64,000 nucleotides of DNA from positions 1,193,301-1,257,300 of the forward strand of contig NZ_LT984804.1 in the NCBI RefSeq assembly GCF_900250115.1, given 5' to 3'. Origin of the DNA: Cupriavidus taiwanensis (GTDB lineage Bacteria > Pseudomonadota > Gammaproteobacteria > Burkholderiales > Burkholderiaceae). Below are positions 1-10,400 of this stretch, in pieces; within the stretch, counting starts at the first letter, position 1; each line of letters opens with the position of its first letter. The notes beneath the pieces were generated by a model. It saw only the letters and a list, made by a program, of their open reading frames with translations, had not been told where the DNA came from and ran no database searches. A program made the translations under genes and the position numbers.

Positions 1-3000
1 CCAGGTCGCCCCAGGTGCGCGCTGCCAGCATGTCGCCGCGGCGCACCGACAGCGGGCCGATGGTGGCGGTGGTGAACTTGGCGATGGCGCCCTCCGGCCC
101 GAAGATCTGGCCGATCTCGGCCGCGCTGGCTTCGATCTTGGCATCCGATGCAAACGGATACTTGGTGGCCAGGGTCTGGCTGAACGGCTGGTAAACCTGT
201 GCGTTCCAGACCTTGTTGATCTCGACGCTGGCCGGGCGGATCACCACGGCGTAAGACTGCAGCAGCGGGCGCACCAGCAGGGGCCGCAGCGCCTGGCGCT
301 GGCTGTCGGTGAGGCCGGTCATCATCTGCTCGTCGACGTATTTGAGCGCATCCGACAGCTCCGAGCCGTTGCCGTCAAGCGTCTGCTGCATCAGCTGGCG
401 CGCGCCGGGGCCCGGGTCGCCCTGGTTCTTGAGCTGGTTGAAGCGCGTACGCACCCTGGACAGCGACTCCATATAGCCGTGCAGCATCGAGTTGTTGTCA
501 TGCATCACGACGATGCGCGCCAGGCCCGAGAACTCCTTGCCGACCGGACCCATCGGGATCGTGCCCGCCGCGCTGTTGGCGCCGCTGACATCGACATTGA
601 CGCTGACCTGCGAGGGCGTGCCGCGCGAGATCAGCCGCTTGAACCAGTCCAGCATGCCGGACGTGGCTTGCTTCAGGCCGGCATTGAGCAGCGAGGGGTT
701 GTCCCACGAGGTCTGCTCATACGCGGTGTCCAGCACCTTGCGGATCGGCGAGCTGGCCGGGTCGCCCAGCAGGTTCATGCTGGTCACGGCCTGCTCGAAA
801 CCACCGAAATCCTGGATGGTCACGCCCTGCATAAAGCGCTGCCATTCGCGCGCGTATTCGGTCTTGTACATCGTGACCAGCATCTTCTGGATCTGCTCGG
901 GGCTGCCTTCCAGGGTCAGGTCATCGCGCGCGGCGACATTGAGCACCCAGTCCTTGGTCTGCAGTTCCTTGCTGGCGGCTTCGCGGATGGCGGGCTGCAC
1001 ATAGCCGAGCCACGCTTCGCGCGTGAAGGTGCCGGGCACGGCGTAGCTGCCGGCGACCACGGAAGCACCGCCGTCGCCCACGATGCGGGCCACGGTCATC
1101 GGCGCAAAGCGGGTCGAGGCGCGGGCCTTGATCTCGGCGTAGGCGCGCTCGCGCGCGGGCATGCCCCGTACCACGCGGCGCAGGTTCTCGCGCGACTGGT
1201 CGATCAGCGACAGGTTGCCTTCCAGCAGCGGCCAGTTGTCGTCGTTGACGCGAGCCAGGTAGAACGACAGGTTGCGCTCGGCCGAGCGGATCAACTGCTC
1301 GCGCGGCATGTTACCGCGGTTGTCTTCGAGCCAGCTGCGCCAGAAGCGGGTCATCTGGTCAGTCAGGTGTGCCACCTCGACATGTCGCTTGTCCGCCAGC
1401 ATCAGGTAGGTCTTGAGCGCGTTGTACGCATCTTCCACGTTGGTGGGCGAGGCGTCGGTGTAGCGTTTGCCTGCGGCGGGCGTGGCGGTGGCCGTGGCTG
1501 CCGTGGCGGCGGGGGCCGGGGCCGGCGCCGGCGCCGCCGATGCCAGCGTGGTCGAGGTCACGGCGCCGGTTTCAGGCGGTCGCACCATCGGTGCGAGCTG
1601 GTCGGGATGCGCGTTGACCTCTGCCAGGAAGGTCTCGATGGCGCCGCCGACCGGTTTCAGCATGACCTGGCGCAAGCCGTTGTAGTACTCGTCCAGCAAC
1701 TTGTGCTGCAGCGTATCGCCCTGGTACAGGCCCAGCGACAGCGCCAGCGGATGATCGGCGCGGAAGCGCTCGAGCTGTTCGATGCGGTCCTGGAGGATGT
1801 CCAGCGCTTCCAGCCGCGCCTGCAGGTCCACGCGGTTCTGCTGCATCTTGACGATCTTGTCCAGATCGGCCTGCACATTGGCGGTCAGCTGCCGGTTGCC
1901 CAGGAACGACCAGGTCCAGCCGCCCAGCAGCAGGCCCAGCACCAGCACCAGCCCGAAGAACGTGGCGAAGCGCAGCCGTGTCTTGGCGGGGCTGGCAAAC
2001 TGGCGCACGGTGCGGCGGTCGGCAAAGATCACCTTGGAAAACAGGTCGCGCAGGAAGAAGCCGTTCTTCGAGAACACCTCCCGGTTGCCGGTCACGCCTT
2101 CCAGCTTCAGCCCGAAACGGCGCGCGATGCGCTCGGCCGACACGCTGGTAGTGCTGGCCTCCTGTACCGCGCTGGTGAAGTAGAAGCCGCGGAACACGGG
2201 CTTGTACTGGAACGGGTTCTCGTCAAACAGCGTGACCAGGAAGGCCCGCAGCGTCGGCTTGACCGAGGCAAACTCCAGCGGAAAGCTCAGTAGTCCCGGC
2301 GACAGCTTGCCGTTGCGATGTTGCGCAATCTGCGCCACGCTGATTTCCTTCAAGCCGTCGCACAGCTCGTCGAAGCGCTGGTCGAACACGGCCGCGACAT
2401 CGCGGCGTTCTTCGGGGGCGAAGGGCAGGGTGGCGCCCCAGACCCGGTCGCGCTCCTGCTTCTCGTTGTCGCCGAAGAACTCGGTAAAGCCGGTGATCAG
2501 GTCGGCCTTGGTGAACATTACGTAGACCGGCGCGAATACCTCCAGACGCTCGGTCAGTTCCTGCACGCGCTGGCGCAGGTTCTTGGCGAGGTTGAGGGCG
2601 AATTCCGGTCGGTTCTGGGTCAGCTCCGAAATGCTGACCGTGACCACGATGCCGTTGATCGGTGCCTTGGGCCGATAACGCTTGAGCAGATCCAGGAAGC
2701 CCAGCCATTCGCGCCGGTCTTCCTCGTGCACGGCATAGCGGCCGGCAGTGTCAAGCAGGATGCCCTCGGTGGTGAAGAACCAGTCGCAGTTGCGCGTGCC
2801 GCCGATGCCGTGGATCACGGCGCTGTTCTTGTCGGCAAACGGAAATTGCAGGCCCGAGTTCAGTACGGCCGTGCTCTTGCCGGCCGCGGGGTTGCCGATG
2901 ACGATGTACCAGGGCAGCTCGTAGAGCGCCTCGCTGCCCGACATCTGGCCCAGCTTCGAGGTCTTGATGGTCTTCACGGCGCTGGCCAGGCGCGTGCGCA

Positions 3001-3283
3001 GTGCCTCGACCTCGTCGCGCTTGTCGGGCGGCGCGGCCTTGGCGGCCATGTCGGCCTGCTGCCCGAGAATGCCCTCGAGCTTGCCGCTGGCCCGGCGCGC
3101 GCGCCAGCGCTTCCACAGGTAGGTGGCCAGCCATGCCAGCAACAGCACGCCCAGGACGATGGCGACCCAGGCCAGTCCGATCTCGAAGGTCTGCGCCATC
3201 AGCAACAGGAAGACGGTCAGCACGACCACGCCGAATACCGACAGCGTGCGTGTGTGGGTCAGGAAGTTAAGGATGCGATGCAT
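1..3283 (-). CDS. tssM: Type VI secretion inner-membrane protein TssM (IcmF/VasK), 3' end outside window
   Basis: TssM is the large inner-membrane component of the T6SS membrane complex; with TssL and TssJ it spans the envelope and anchors the baseplate. About 1,094 residues are visible, reading from an ATG at 3283 to the window edge without a stop. Two N-terminal membrane segments (about 12-30 and 36-57) precede a cytoplasmic GTPase-like domain with a clear Walker A, GNPAAGKS, at residues 130-137. A third membrane segment follows near residue 430 and then a long periplasmic region. This order is diagnostic of the IcmF family. An Ala/Pro/Thr-rich linker lies at about 1470-1550. It is the last visible gene of a minus-strand T6SS run (M15 peptidase, PAAR, thiolase-like protein, tssM). 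Long open frames on the opposite strand are shadows produced by GC-rich codon bias. Confidence 0.95.
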   Translation of the reverse strand, partial: MHRILNFLTHTRTLSVFGVVVLTVFLLLMAQTFEIGLAWVAIVLGVLLLAWLATYLWKRWRARRASGKLEGILGQQADMAAKAAPPDKRDEVEALRTRLASAVKTIKTSKLGQMSGSEALYELPWYIVIGNPAAGKSTAVLNSGLQFPFADKNSAVIHGIGGTRNCDWFFTTEGILLDTAGRYAVHEEDRREWLGFLDLLKRYRPKAPINGIVVTVSISELTQNRPEFALNLAKNLRQRVQELTERLEVFAPVYVMFTKADLITGFTEFFGDNEKQERDRVWGATLPFAPEERRDVAAVFDQRFDELCDGLKEISVAQIAQHRNGKLSPGLLSFPLEFASVKPTLRAFLVTLFDENPFQYKPVFRGFYFTSAVQEASTTSVSAERIARRFGLKLEGVTGNREVFSKNGFFLRDLFSKVIFADRRTVRQFASPAKTRLRFATFFGLVLVLGLLLGGWTWSFLGNRQLTANVQADLDKIVKMQQNRVDLQARLEALDILQDRIEQLERFRADHPLALSLGLYQGDTLQHKLLDEYYNGLRQVMLKPVGGAIETFLAEVNAHPDQLAPMVRPPETGAVTSTTLASAAPAPAPAPAATAATATATPAAGKRYTDASPTNVEDAYNALKTYLMLADKRHVEVAHLTDQMTRFWRSWLEDNRGNMPREQLIRSAERNLSFYLARVNDDNWPLLEGNLSLIDQSRENLRRVVRGMPARERAYAEIKARASTRFAPMTVARIVGDGGASVVAGSYAVPGTFTREAWLGYVQPAIREAASKELQTKDWVLNVAARDDLTLEGSPEQIQKMLVTMYKTEYAREWQRFMQGVTIQDFGGFEQAVTSMNLLGDPASSPIRKVLDTAYEQTSWDNPSLLNAGLKQATSGMLDWFKRLISRGTPSQVSVNVDVSGANSAAGTIPMGPVGKEFSGLARIVVMHDNNSMLHGYMESLSRVRTRFNQLKNQGDPGPGARQLMQQTLDGNGSELSDALKYVDEQMMTGLTDSQRQALRPLLVRPLLQSYAVVIRPASVEINKVWNAQVYQPFSQTLATKYPFASDAKIEASAAEIGQIFGPEGAIAKFTTATIGPLSVRRGDMLAARTWGDL

Positions 3284-3364
3284 GTTGCCTTTGGCTCGGG
3301 AGCAATACGGGATTTGGGGGCGCGGTTCGGGTCAGGGGCAGGTCACGGCAGGTCTGGCGCTGGA

Positions 3365-4858
3365 TCACGCCGGCAGGATCGCGACGGCGCCGCGCTGGTG
3401 CGCGTCGCCGGCGCTAAGTGCCAGCACGGGCCGGCCGCCATCGAGCGCCAGTTGGTGGGCCACCGCCACCGGCAGCAGCGCACCGGCAGCGCCGGCGTGG
3501 CCGCAAGGCAGGCCCAGCGCCAACAGGTCGGCGACGGGGTCCAGGGTCGGGAAACGGGTGCTGACCACTTGGGCGATCTCGACGGTGCGGACGGGGTGGA
3601 CGCCGGTGTCCGTGACGATCGTTGCCACGGCCGCAGGGGCGTTGCCGGGCTGCGCTGCGGTTTCGGGGGCATCCTGTGGCGCGGCTTCGGCCTTGCCGGC
3701 AATGGTTTCGATCGCCTGCGTGACAGCCTGCGCCAGCGCCTCGAGTCGTGGCTGGCCGCGGTCGGCCGTAGGCGCGTCCAGGCGGGCCATCGCCGTGCGT
3801 GTAATCAGGATCGGCGTGCTCTGGGCATCTGCGTCGGCCTTGCTGTCAGAACCTGTCTCGGTGGCGCTCGCGGCAGGCTGGTGCGCGCCCAGCAGCACGC
3901 CGGCGGCGGCCTCGCCCGGGGTTCGGCCATGTGGGCAGCGCGCACTGAAGAGCTGGTCTTCCTGTTCCAGCGCCTCGACGGCATTGGCGCCGATCAGCGA
4001 ATCGGCGGCGACCAGCATGCGCAACGCCGGCTGGCCGTCGACCGGGCAGTTCACGGCCTGGGTGGCCCGATCCAGCAACAGCAGCGCGTCGCCGTCGCCG
4101 CGCGCGGCCGTGGCTTCGAGCGTGAGCCGAGCTGCTGGCCAGTACTGGGACAAACGCTCGCGCAGCCAGTCACCGGCCGCGGCCTGGCGCGCTTCCGGCC
4201 AGCCGCGCGGCAGCAGCAAGGTGGCCACCAGCGGCGCGGTGCTGTCCGGCACGGCCATGTCGTGGCCGGCTGGCGCGTAGACTGCCGCCTGCATGGCAAG
4301 CTCGTCGGTGACCTCGGACGCCAGCGCGAGCGCGCGCAGGGCCTCGTCGTCCCAGACAAGATCAGGCGTGCGCGTGGCGAATTCCGTGCGCAGGGTTTCG
4401 ATATCGAGCGACTCGACCTGGGCAGCAAAGACAGGTGCGGGCAAGCCATCCATCGCAACCAGGCCAGGCCGGTTGCCGGCCTTGGCGGCCTCCGCCAGCG
4501 CATCCGCCGCGTTGCCGGCGGGCGTGCGCACCGCGGTGGCAAGCAGCGCCGCGCGCCAGGTACGGGTGGGATCGTTGGGCTCTGCCTGCGTTGCCGCCGT
4601 GCCATTGCCGGCCTCTGCGGGCGCCGCAGTGGCGGGCGGCTGGCTGGCGGCCGCAACATTGGTGCGGATGCCGTCCAGGGCGCGCTTGATGACCAGGTAA
4701 GCGGCCACCATGCCGGCCGGCATCAGTACCAGGTGCGTGACGATGTCCGTGGTGGTCGGCATCCGGTTGATCGATTGCCACCAGGCAATGGTCGCGACCC
4801 ACACCACGGCGAACACCGCGAACAGAATCAGCGTGGACTTGATCAGTCTTGGAAACAT
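3365..4858 (-). CDS. T6SS-linked membrane protein with thiolase/ketosynthase-like C-terminal region
   Basis: This 497-residue protein of unknown function lies 81 bp upstream of tssM and 58 bp downstream of the PAAR gene, in the same direction. Two hydrophobic segments (about 8-28 and 38-58) anchor the N-terminus. The remainder looks like a degenerate beta-ketoacyl synthase/thiolase fold. A stretch with ADSL, then TPGEAAAGVLLG, resembles the PGEAA segment of KAS-like enzymes, and near the C-terminus GHAGAAGALLPVAVAH resembles the ketosynthase GHxxGAAG motif. I see no convincing active-site Cys in the usual DTACSS-type context, so catalysis is doubtful. The fold assignment is inference from motifs; the T6SS association comes from position. 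The start has no strong ribosome-binding site, but the membrane segments follow it directly. Confidence 0.7.
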   Translation of the reverse strand: MFPRLIKSTLILFAVFAVVWVATIAWWQSINRMPTTTDIVTHLVLMPAGMVAAYLVIKRALDGIRTNVAAASQPPATAAPAEAGNGTAATQAEPNDPTRTWRAALLATAVRTPAGNAADALAEAAKAGNRPGLVAMDGLPAPVFAAQVESLDIETLRTEFATRTPDLVWDDEALRALALASEVTDELAMQAAVYAPAGHDMAVPDSTAPLVATLLLPRGWPEARQAAAGDWLRERLSQYWPAARLTLEATAARGDGDALLLLDRATQAVNCPVDGQPALRMLVAADSLIGANAVEALEQEDQLFSARCPHGRTPGEAAAGVLLGAHQPAASATETGSDSKADADAQSTPILITRTAMARLDAPTADRGQPRLEALAQAVTQAIETIAGKAEAAPQDAPETAAQPGNAPAAVATIVTDTGVHPVRTVEIAQVVSTRFPTLDPVADLLALGLPCGHAGAAGALLPVAVAHQLALDGGRPVLALSAGDAHQRGAVAILPA

Positions 4859-4916
4859 GGTTTCGTGTCGAGTAGCGGCGGGAGGGCGTTTGAAACGGCC
4901 GTTCGCTGCCGGGACT

Positions 4917-5186
4917 TCATTGGCTGCCGGTCACGCCCTGGCTCGACAGCAAGGTTGCGCCACAAGCGGTCTTGTCGCCGTGCCGCGCGGCGGCACGGCC
5001 GTCGATGATTACGTTGGGGTCGCCGGTGACGATGACGGTGGTGCCGTCATGACCGGAGCGAGGGCAGGTGACACGATCCCCCACGCATGCAATGCCCTTG
5101 CCGTTGGTGCTGGTGTTGCCCGAAGCGGTGATCACCACGCCGCCGTGGTCGGTCTTGTCGCCCAGCAGAATGAAAGGACGTGCCAC
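4917..5186 (-). CDS. PAAR-domain T6SS spike tip protein
   Basis: An 89-residue stand-alone PAAR protein that caps the VgrG spike and can carry effectors. It begins at GTG (5186), preceded by GGGGAG six bases upstream; no ATG fits. The sequence shows the expected pattern: an N-terminal GDKTDHGG, repeated short beta-rich segments, CPRSGHDG in the middle and HGDKTACGATL near the end. The scattered His and Cys residues (in DHGG, CPRSGH, HGDKTACG) match the zinc-binding tip. There is no C-terminal toxin extension, so cargo would have to bind elsewhere, for example the long VgrG encoded at 7401-10697. The gene lies in the minus-strand T6SS run. Confidence 0.93.
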   Translation of the reverse strand: MARPFILLGDKTDHGGVVITASGNTSTNGKGIACVGDRVTCPRSGHDGTTVIVTGDPNVIIDGRAAARHGDKTACGATLLSSQGVTGSQ

Positions 5187-5273
5187 TACGCTCTCCCCAA
5201 ATTGCGCCGGCCAACTGCTGCCGGTCCTGTTTCCATGTTCCTGCCAGCCCCGCCAAGCGGGGCGATCGTGCCG

Positions 5274-6134
5274 TTATTGCTGCGCTGGCCGCTTGCCCAG
5301 CACACCGGGACGGCGCAGCTCGACGTGCCCGAGATCCATCATCTTCCAGCGGCCGCCCCAGACCAGACCGGCTGACTCGGCGGCACGGCCATACAGCTCG
5401 TAGCCGCGCATCGCCCACGGGTCCTTCTCGCTGATCACCAGCTTGCCGCCGCGGTAGAAGGCGCTGTCCGCGGCCAGCCCGAACTGGTGGTAGCTGTGAT
5501 AAGCGCCGGCCTGCGTCACGTGGCTGCCCATCGCGGCCAGCTTGGCCTGCCGTTCCGGGCTGCGGTAGCCCTCCAGCAGCGCCATTTCATAGCCGTGTTC
5601 GTCGCGCATGATCTTGTAGACCAGCAACAAGCGCTGCCTGAAATCGGCGTCCAGCTGCTCCCAGTCGCGGCTGGCTTCGCGGATGGCCGGGCGGATCAGC
5701 TCAACCTCGCGCGTGGTGAAGACCTCTGGCGGCAGCGGCGGCGGCGGCACCAGCCGCTCGCCATTGAGCAGCGCGGCGATCTGCGGATCCGGTTCGCGCA
5801 CGCCCTCATCGTCCTCGAACTGGAACACTTGCCGGTGACGCAACGCCAGCGCCACCACCGGCGGCAGCGTTACCACGCCTGCGGCCGCCAGCACCAGGGC
5901 GCGGCGCTGTGCCAGGAAGTCCCTGGCTGAAGCCAACGTAGTGGTGGCGTTGCCAACCGACTGGCGGATCGAGCTGGCCGATTGCGAGCCCGCCGACGCC
6001 GCACTGGTGCTCACGCGGCGCCACTGCGTGCGCGCCACCGCAAAGCAGCGCTGCCGTACTGCGGGAAGAAGCAGCACGGCAGCAGCGGCAACCATCAACA
6101 CGAAATAGAGGACCAGTGCGACAAAGACCATGCT
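5274..6134 (-). CDS. Membrane-anchored M15-family D,D/L,D-peptidase in T6SS locus
   Basis: A 286-residue zinc peptidase of the M15 (VanY/endolysin-like) family, expected to cut peptidoglycan stem peptides in the periplasm. One N-terminal hydrophobic segment begins at residue 2, and a second hydrophobic stretch lies near residue 85. The catalytic domain has SYHQFGLAADSAF, giving metal ligands His216 and Asp223, and GHVEL with His270. The open frame extends upstream to 6452, but I place the start at 6134. AGGAA stands just before that ATG, a membrane anchor follows at once, and the DNA from about 6190 to 6410 is AT-richer, like an intergenic promoter region. In T6SS loci such an enzyme may remodel the wall for the envelope complex or act as an effector. 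No immunity gene is adjacent, which favours a housekeeping role. Confidence 0.82.
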   Translation of the reverse strand, partial: SMVFVALVLYFVLMVAAAAVLLLPAVRQRCFAVARTQWRRVSTSAASAGSQSASSIRQSVGNATTTLASARDFLAQRRALVLAAAGVVTLPPVVALALRHRQVFQFEDDEGVREPDPQIAALLNGERLVPPPPLPPEVFTTREVELIRPAIREASRDWEQLDADFRQRLLLVYKIMRDEHGYEMALLEGYRSPERQAKLAAMGSHVTQAGAYHSYHQFGLAADSAFYRGGKLVISEKDPWAMRGYELYGRAAESAGLVWGGRWKMMDLGHVELRRPGVLGKRPAQQ

Positions 6135-6412
6135 TTCCTGCTTGACCGGGGCTGGCTGCGACCCTTGCTGTGAAGGCTGGCGCAAGGGTGACTCAGCATA
6201 TTCAGTATTTTTTACATCTGTATTCGATGAGATCTCAATCCCGGGGGGGATGTCCCCCGTATCGGGTTTGTCTTTCGACGAGGCCAGCCGTAGAATCCGG
6301 AAGTCTAAGGCCAAATTGAACGAATTTGCCATATATGACACAACGGTCTTGTAATTGTAAATCCGCCCGTTAGCAGCCGCCGCGCATTTTATTTCAAATT
6401 TCTTGATGACAG
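6135..6412. promoter_or_regulatory. Divergent AT-richer intergenic region between the M15 peptidase and the vgrG-side genes
   Basis: About 280 bp between divergently transcribed T6SS genes. Base composition drops noticeably, with several T-runs around 6205-6235 and 6340-6400, unlike the flanking GC-rich coding DNA. It probably holds promoters for both directions. I could not fix a specific -35/-10 pair. An open frame crosses it on each strand, but neither has a ribosome-binding site or recognisable content. Confidence 0.45.
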
Positions 6413-7249
6413 ATGAGCAATAGCGACGATGTGAAGCCGTCAGCGCCACCAACGCTCTTCGGCAACGAGCCTGACGCCGACGCCACCGCGCAGACCCGCA
6501 TCCTGGCCAGCCTGGAAGGGCGCGTGCCGATGGCCGCCAATGCGCCGGCCAGAAAGCCGGTTTGGCGCTACCTGGGGGCAGGCCTGGTCGCTGTTGCCGC
6601 TACGGCCGTGGCCGGCTGGCTGTGGCTGGACCCGGGCGCCGATGCGCCCGTATCGATCCAGGCGGGCAATCCGGCGGTCCCTACGCAGCCTGCCGCTGGC
6701 GCAGCGGCACCCGGCGGGCAGGCTCTGGCCGACAATGTGTCCGCATCGGCGCCCGTTACTTCCGCCGCGCCAGCGGAATCCGCCCAGTCGGTTGCCGAGA
6801 ATTCGCAGCCGCAGGCCGCAACCATTGTCGATGCCGAAAACAGCAACCCTGCGCTCGATCGGCTCGGCAAGGTCGATGGCGCGGTGGTTGCCGCGGGTGC
6901 CGTCGCGGGCGTGACCACGCTGGCGGCGCTGACATCTCCCGGTACCCAGCCAGCCGGGACCGGTCTGAAGCCGGCTGAAGTCAACAAAAATCCCAAAAAG
7001 ACAGCAACGTCGAAGACGACGACGCCGGTGGAACAGGGCACCGCCAGTACCGCTGCGACCAGCAAAGACAAGAAGACCGTCGCCAGGGCCAACACCTCGG
7101 CCAAGTCGAAAACAACACGTCGCAAATCCTCTGCCACGACGGCTGACCCCGATGCCGAAGTTCTTGCGGCCCTGCTGTCGCAACCCGAGGGCAAGCCGAT
7201 CAGCACGGCGACGGCCAGCACGCGGTCCGCCGCCAAGGCGCGCAACTGA
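6413..7249 (+). CDS. Single-pass membrane protein with low-complexity Ala/Thr/Lys-rich tail, unknown function
   Basis: A 278-residue protein. About 50 cytoplasmic residues with acidic DADATAQT-like sequence are followed by one membrane segment (about 51-72) and a long low-complexity Ala/Pro/Gln/Thr region. The C-terminal third is rich in Lys, Thr and Ser. No enzyme motif is visible. It sits 151 bp upstream of vgrG in the same direction and diverges from the M15 peptidase, so it probably belongs to the T6SS locus, perhaps as an envelope accessory protein; that role is only positional inference. The ribosome-binding site is weak. Confidence 0.65.
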   Translation: MSNSDDVKPSAPPTLFGNEPDADATAQTRILASLEGRVPMAANAPARKPVWRYLGAGLVAVAATAVAGWLWLDPGADAPVSIQAGNPAVPTQPAAGAAAPGGQALADNVSASAPVTSAAPAESAQSVAENSQPQAATIVDAENSNPALDRLGKVDGAVVAAGAVAGVTTLAALTSPGTQPAGTGLKPAEVNKNPKKTATSKTTTPVEQGTASTAATSKDKKTVARANTSAKSKTTRRKSSATTADPDAEVLAALLSQPEGKPISTATASTRSAAKARN

Positions 7250-7400
7250 ACACCCGCGACGGTTCGATTGAATTAGAGGATCGGGGTGGCGGGCCGGCAT
7301 GCGCCACTTCGTGTTTGCAATCCAAGGCGGGCACCAGCAACGGCAGACCCGCGGGCATGCCGGCCCCTGACGCAGTTGCAGCTGCACGAACGGACAGCGA

Positions 7401-10400
7401 ATGGATGTAACCACTCTTTACCAACATCTTTTCAGCGCGGCGCACCGGCTCTATGCCCTGGAAGGCGAAGGCGCGCTCGGCGAACTCGCCGTTGAAGCCT
7501 GGATCGGGCGCGAAGGCGTTTCAGCGCTGGCAGAGTCGCGCATCGTTGCCGTCAGCGCCAACGCCGATATCGCACTGGAGAGCCTGCTGGGCCAACGCGT
7601 CACGCTGCTGACCACGCTCGCGGGTGGTGGTCAGTCGCGCCGCACCGGCCTGATCCGTCAGGCCGAGAAGCTTGGCGCCGACGGCAGCCTGGCACGCTAT
7701 CGCCTGACGGTGGTGCCCTGGCTGTGGCTGACCACGCAGCAGCGCAACGGCCAGGTGTTCCAGAACCGCACGCTCGACAGCATCATCGAGACCATCCTGC
7801 AACCGTATGCGCCGCACGCGCAATGGCGCTACGCGGCGGGCGCAGAAGCGCGCATCGCGGCGTTCGGCGAGCGCGACCATGTCGCGCAGTTCCGCGAGAC
7901 CGACTATCACTTCCTCACGCGCCTGCTGGCCGAGGCCGGCCTGGGCTATACCGTCGTGGAAGACAAGAAAGCACCGGGCGGGCATGCGGTGGTGATCTTT
8001 GCCGACAGCGCGCAGTTGCCGGAAGACGCAGAGTCTGCGGCTGGTGGCGGCATCCGCTTCCATCGCGCGCACAGCCAGGAATCGGCCGATGCCATCCAGC
8101 AACTGGCTTGCGAGAGCCGGGCGACGGTCGGCGGTGTGGCGGTCACCGCATGGGACCCGGAAGCGAAGCGTGCCATCCGCGGCCACGCCCCGGCACGATC
8201 TGCCGGCAACATGGCGCGCGTCGCCAGTCCGGACCCGTACCTCTCTGTCAGCCTGTCGCTGGCGCCGGACGCGGCCAGTGCGCAACGGATTGCCGAACAG
8301 GTAATCGAAGCCGTCGAAGCCCGTGCATTGCTGTTCACCGGCCGTGCGTCCGTACGTACGCTGCGCAGCGGTACGCGCCTGACCGTCACCGGCTGTCCGC
8401 ACCTGCCGCCGCAGGAAGATGACGCGGCAGGCTATCCGCTGCTGCTCGCAGCGGTGGAGCACAGCGGCTTCAACAACCTGGCCGCCGACACGCGCGCCGC
8501 GCTGGCCGATCGCATGGGTCCACTCGAGGCAGCCTTGTGCTTCGACGCACCGCCGCCGGCATCCGACGCCGCGGAGGCAACCGCCGGCCTGCTGGGCGTG
8601 CTGCCCGATCACGCGCCAGTGCGCCTGACTCCCACGCAAGCGCTGCAGAGCGCGGCACGCGAACAGGGCTACGCCGCCATCTTCCGCGCGATCGACGCTC
8701 GCCGTCCCTGGCGCGCCTGCGTCCTCGACGTCAATTGTCCACGTCTTTACAGCCGGTCCAGCCCGCTGGGCGTGCATAGCGCCATCGTCGTCGGTCCCGA
8801 CGGCCAGTCCCAGCCTGAAGGCAACGCCGAACACCACGCCAGCCCCGCCGGCGAAATCCGCGTGCGCTTCCACTGGCAGCGCGGCGAGCGTGCCGACGAT
8901 CGCAGCAGCCGCTGGATCCGCGTGGCACAACGCCAGGCCGGCGCAGGAATGGGCTGGCAGTGGCTGCCGCGCATCGGCCAGGAAGTGCTGATCAAGTTCG
9001 CCGACGACGACATCGACCAGCCTTTCGTCATCGGTGCGCTGTACAACGGCCAAGGCGAAGCGGGGCACGCTCCCACGCCTGGGGGCAAGAGCGCCGCGGG
9101 TGGCAGCGACAGCCAAGCCCTGTATGCGCAGGGCACGGACAGCGCCTCAAGCGCGCAAGGTAACCTCGCCGGAGGCAACAGCCCCGCCTGGCACGGCCTG
9201 GGCGCGCAGCCCGACGGCCACCGCAATGCCGCGGCGCTGACCGGTTTCAAGAGCCAGGAACATGGCGGCAAGGGCTACAACCAACTGGTGCTGGACGACA
9301 GCGACAGCCAACTGCGCACGCAATTGGCGACCACGTTGCAATCGACCCAACTCAACCTTGGCCACCTTATCCACCAGCAAGACAACCGCCGCGGCAGCTT
9401 CCGCGGCCAGGGCTTCGAGCTGCGCACCGATGGCCACGCCGCCGTGCGCGGCCAGGCCGGGTTGCTGCTGACGACCTACCGTGACGCCGCCACGGGCAAG
9501 GCCCTGCCCACAGGAGACAACGCCGCGGGCATCGCGCTGCTGCGCCAGGCGGGCGACCTGGTCAAGACCCTGAGCCAGGGCGCGACCACCCACCAGGCCC
9601 AGGCGCTGTCGACCGGCAAGGATGACGAAGCGCCATTGCCGAGGCAGACCCGGGCCGCTTCGGGCATGGTCGATGGGCAAGCGCTGGAAGCGGCAAAGGA
9701 CGACGCGTCCAGCGGCAACACCACCACCAGCGGCAAAGTCCCGCACCAGGCCGCCGCAATGGTCCACCTGAACGGCCGTGCCGGGCTGACCATGGTTGCC
9801 GGCCAGGACCTGCAAATGGCCAGCGGGGAGAGCGTGGCACTTGCCAGCGGCCTCGACAGCAACATCGCGGTTGCCGGCCAGGCCCGCGTCCATGCGGGTC
9901 AGGCGATAGGCGTGGCCGCTGGGTTGTCGGGGGCGGGGGATAACAACATTGGCCTGCAGCTGACGGCGGGCCAGGATGATATCGATATCCAGGCGCAGCA
10001 TGATCTGCTGAAGCTAGCGGCGCGTGATGACTTGACCGTGGTCTCGGCCAATATGAACGTGGATTTTGCCGCGGCGAAGCGAATCCGCATTGCCACCGCC
10101 GGCGGGGCTTCGATCTTGATCGAGGGCGGGAATATTACGGTGGAGTGTCCGGGGGCGATTACTTATAAGGCGGCGCAGAGGAAGTTTGAAGGGGCGGTGA
10201 ATAATGCCTACCCGCTCCCCGAGTTTCCTCAGGCCCCGATGCCGTACAAGCCCATGGAGTTCCGCATGCGCCTGGCAAATACGCCGGGTGAAGGCGGGCA
10301 CGCCCTGGCACACGCGCCCTGGAAGATTGCTGTCGGGGAGGCGCCGCTGGGCCTCGGCATGGTGGGTGACGACGAGTTGGTAGCACATGGCGTCACCGAT

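Noticed and set aside
479..2293. A 604-codon plus-strand frame and other long plus-strand frames over tssM and the thiolase-like gene (up to 896 codons at 2318-5008)
   Set aside because: They are antisense to strongly supported genes, have no domain content and show His/Gln/Arg-rich composition typical of reverse frames in GC-rich DNA.
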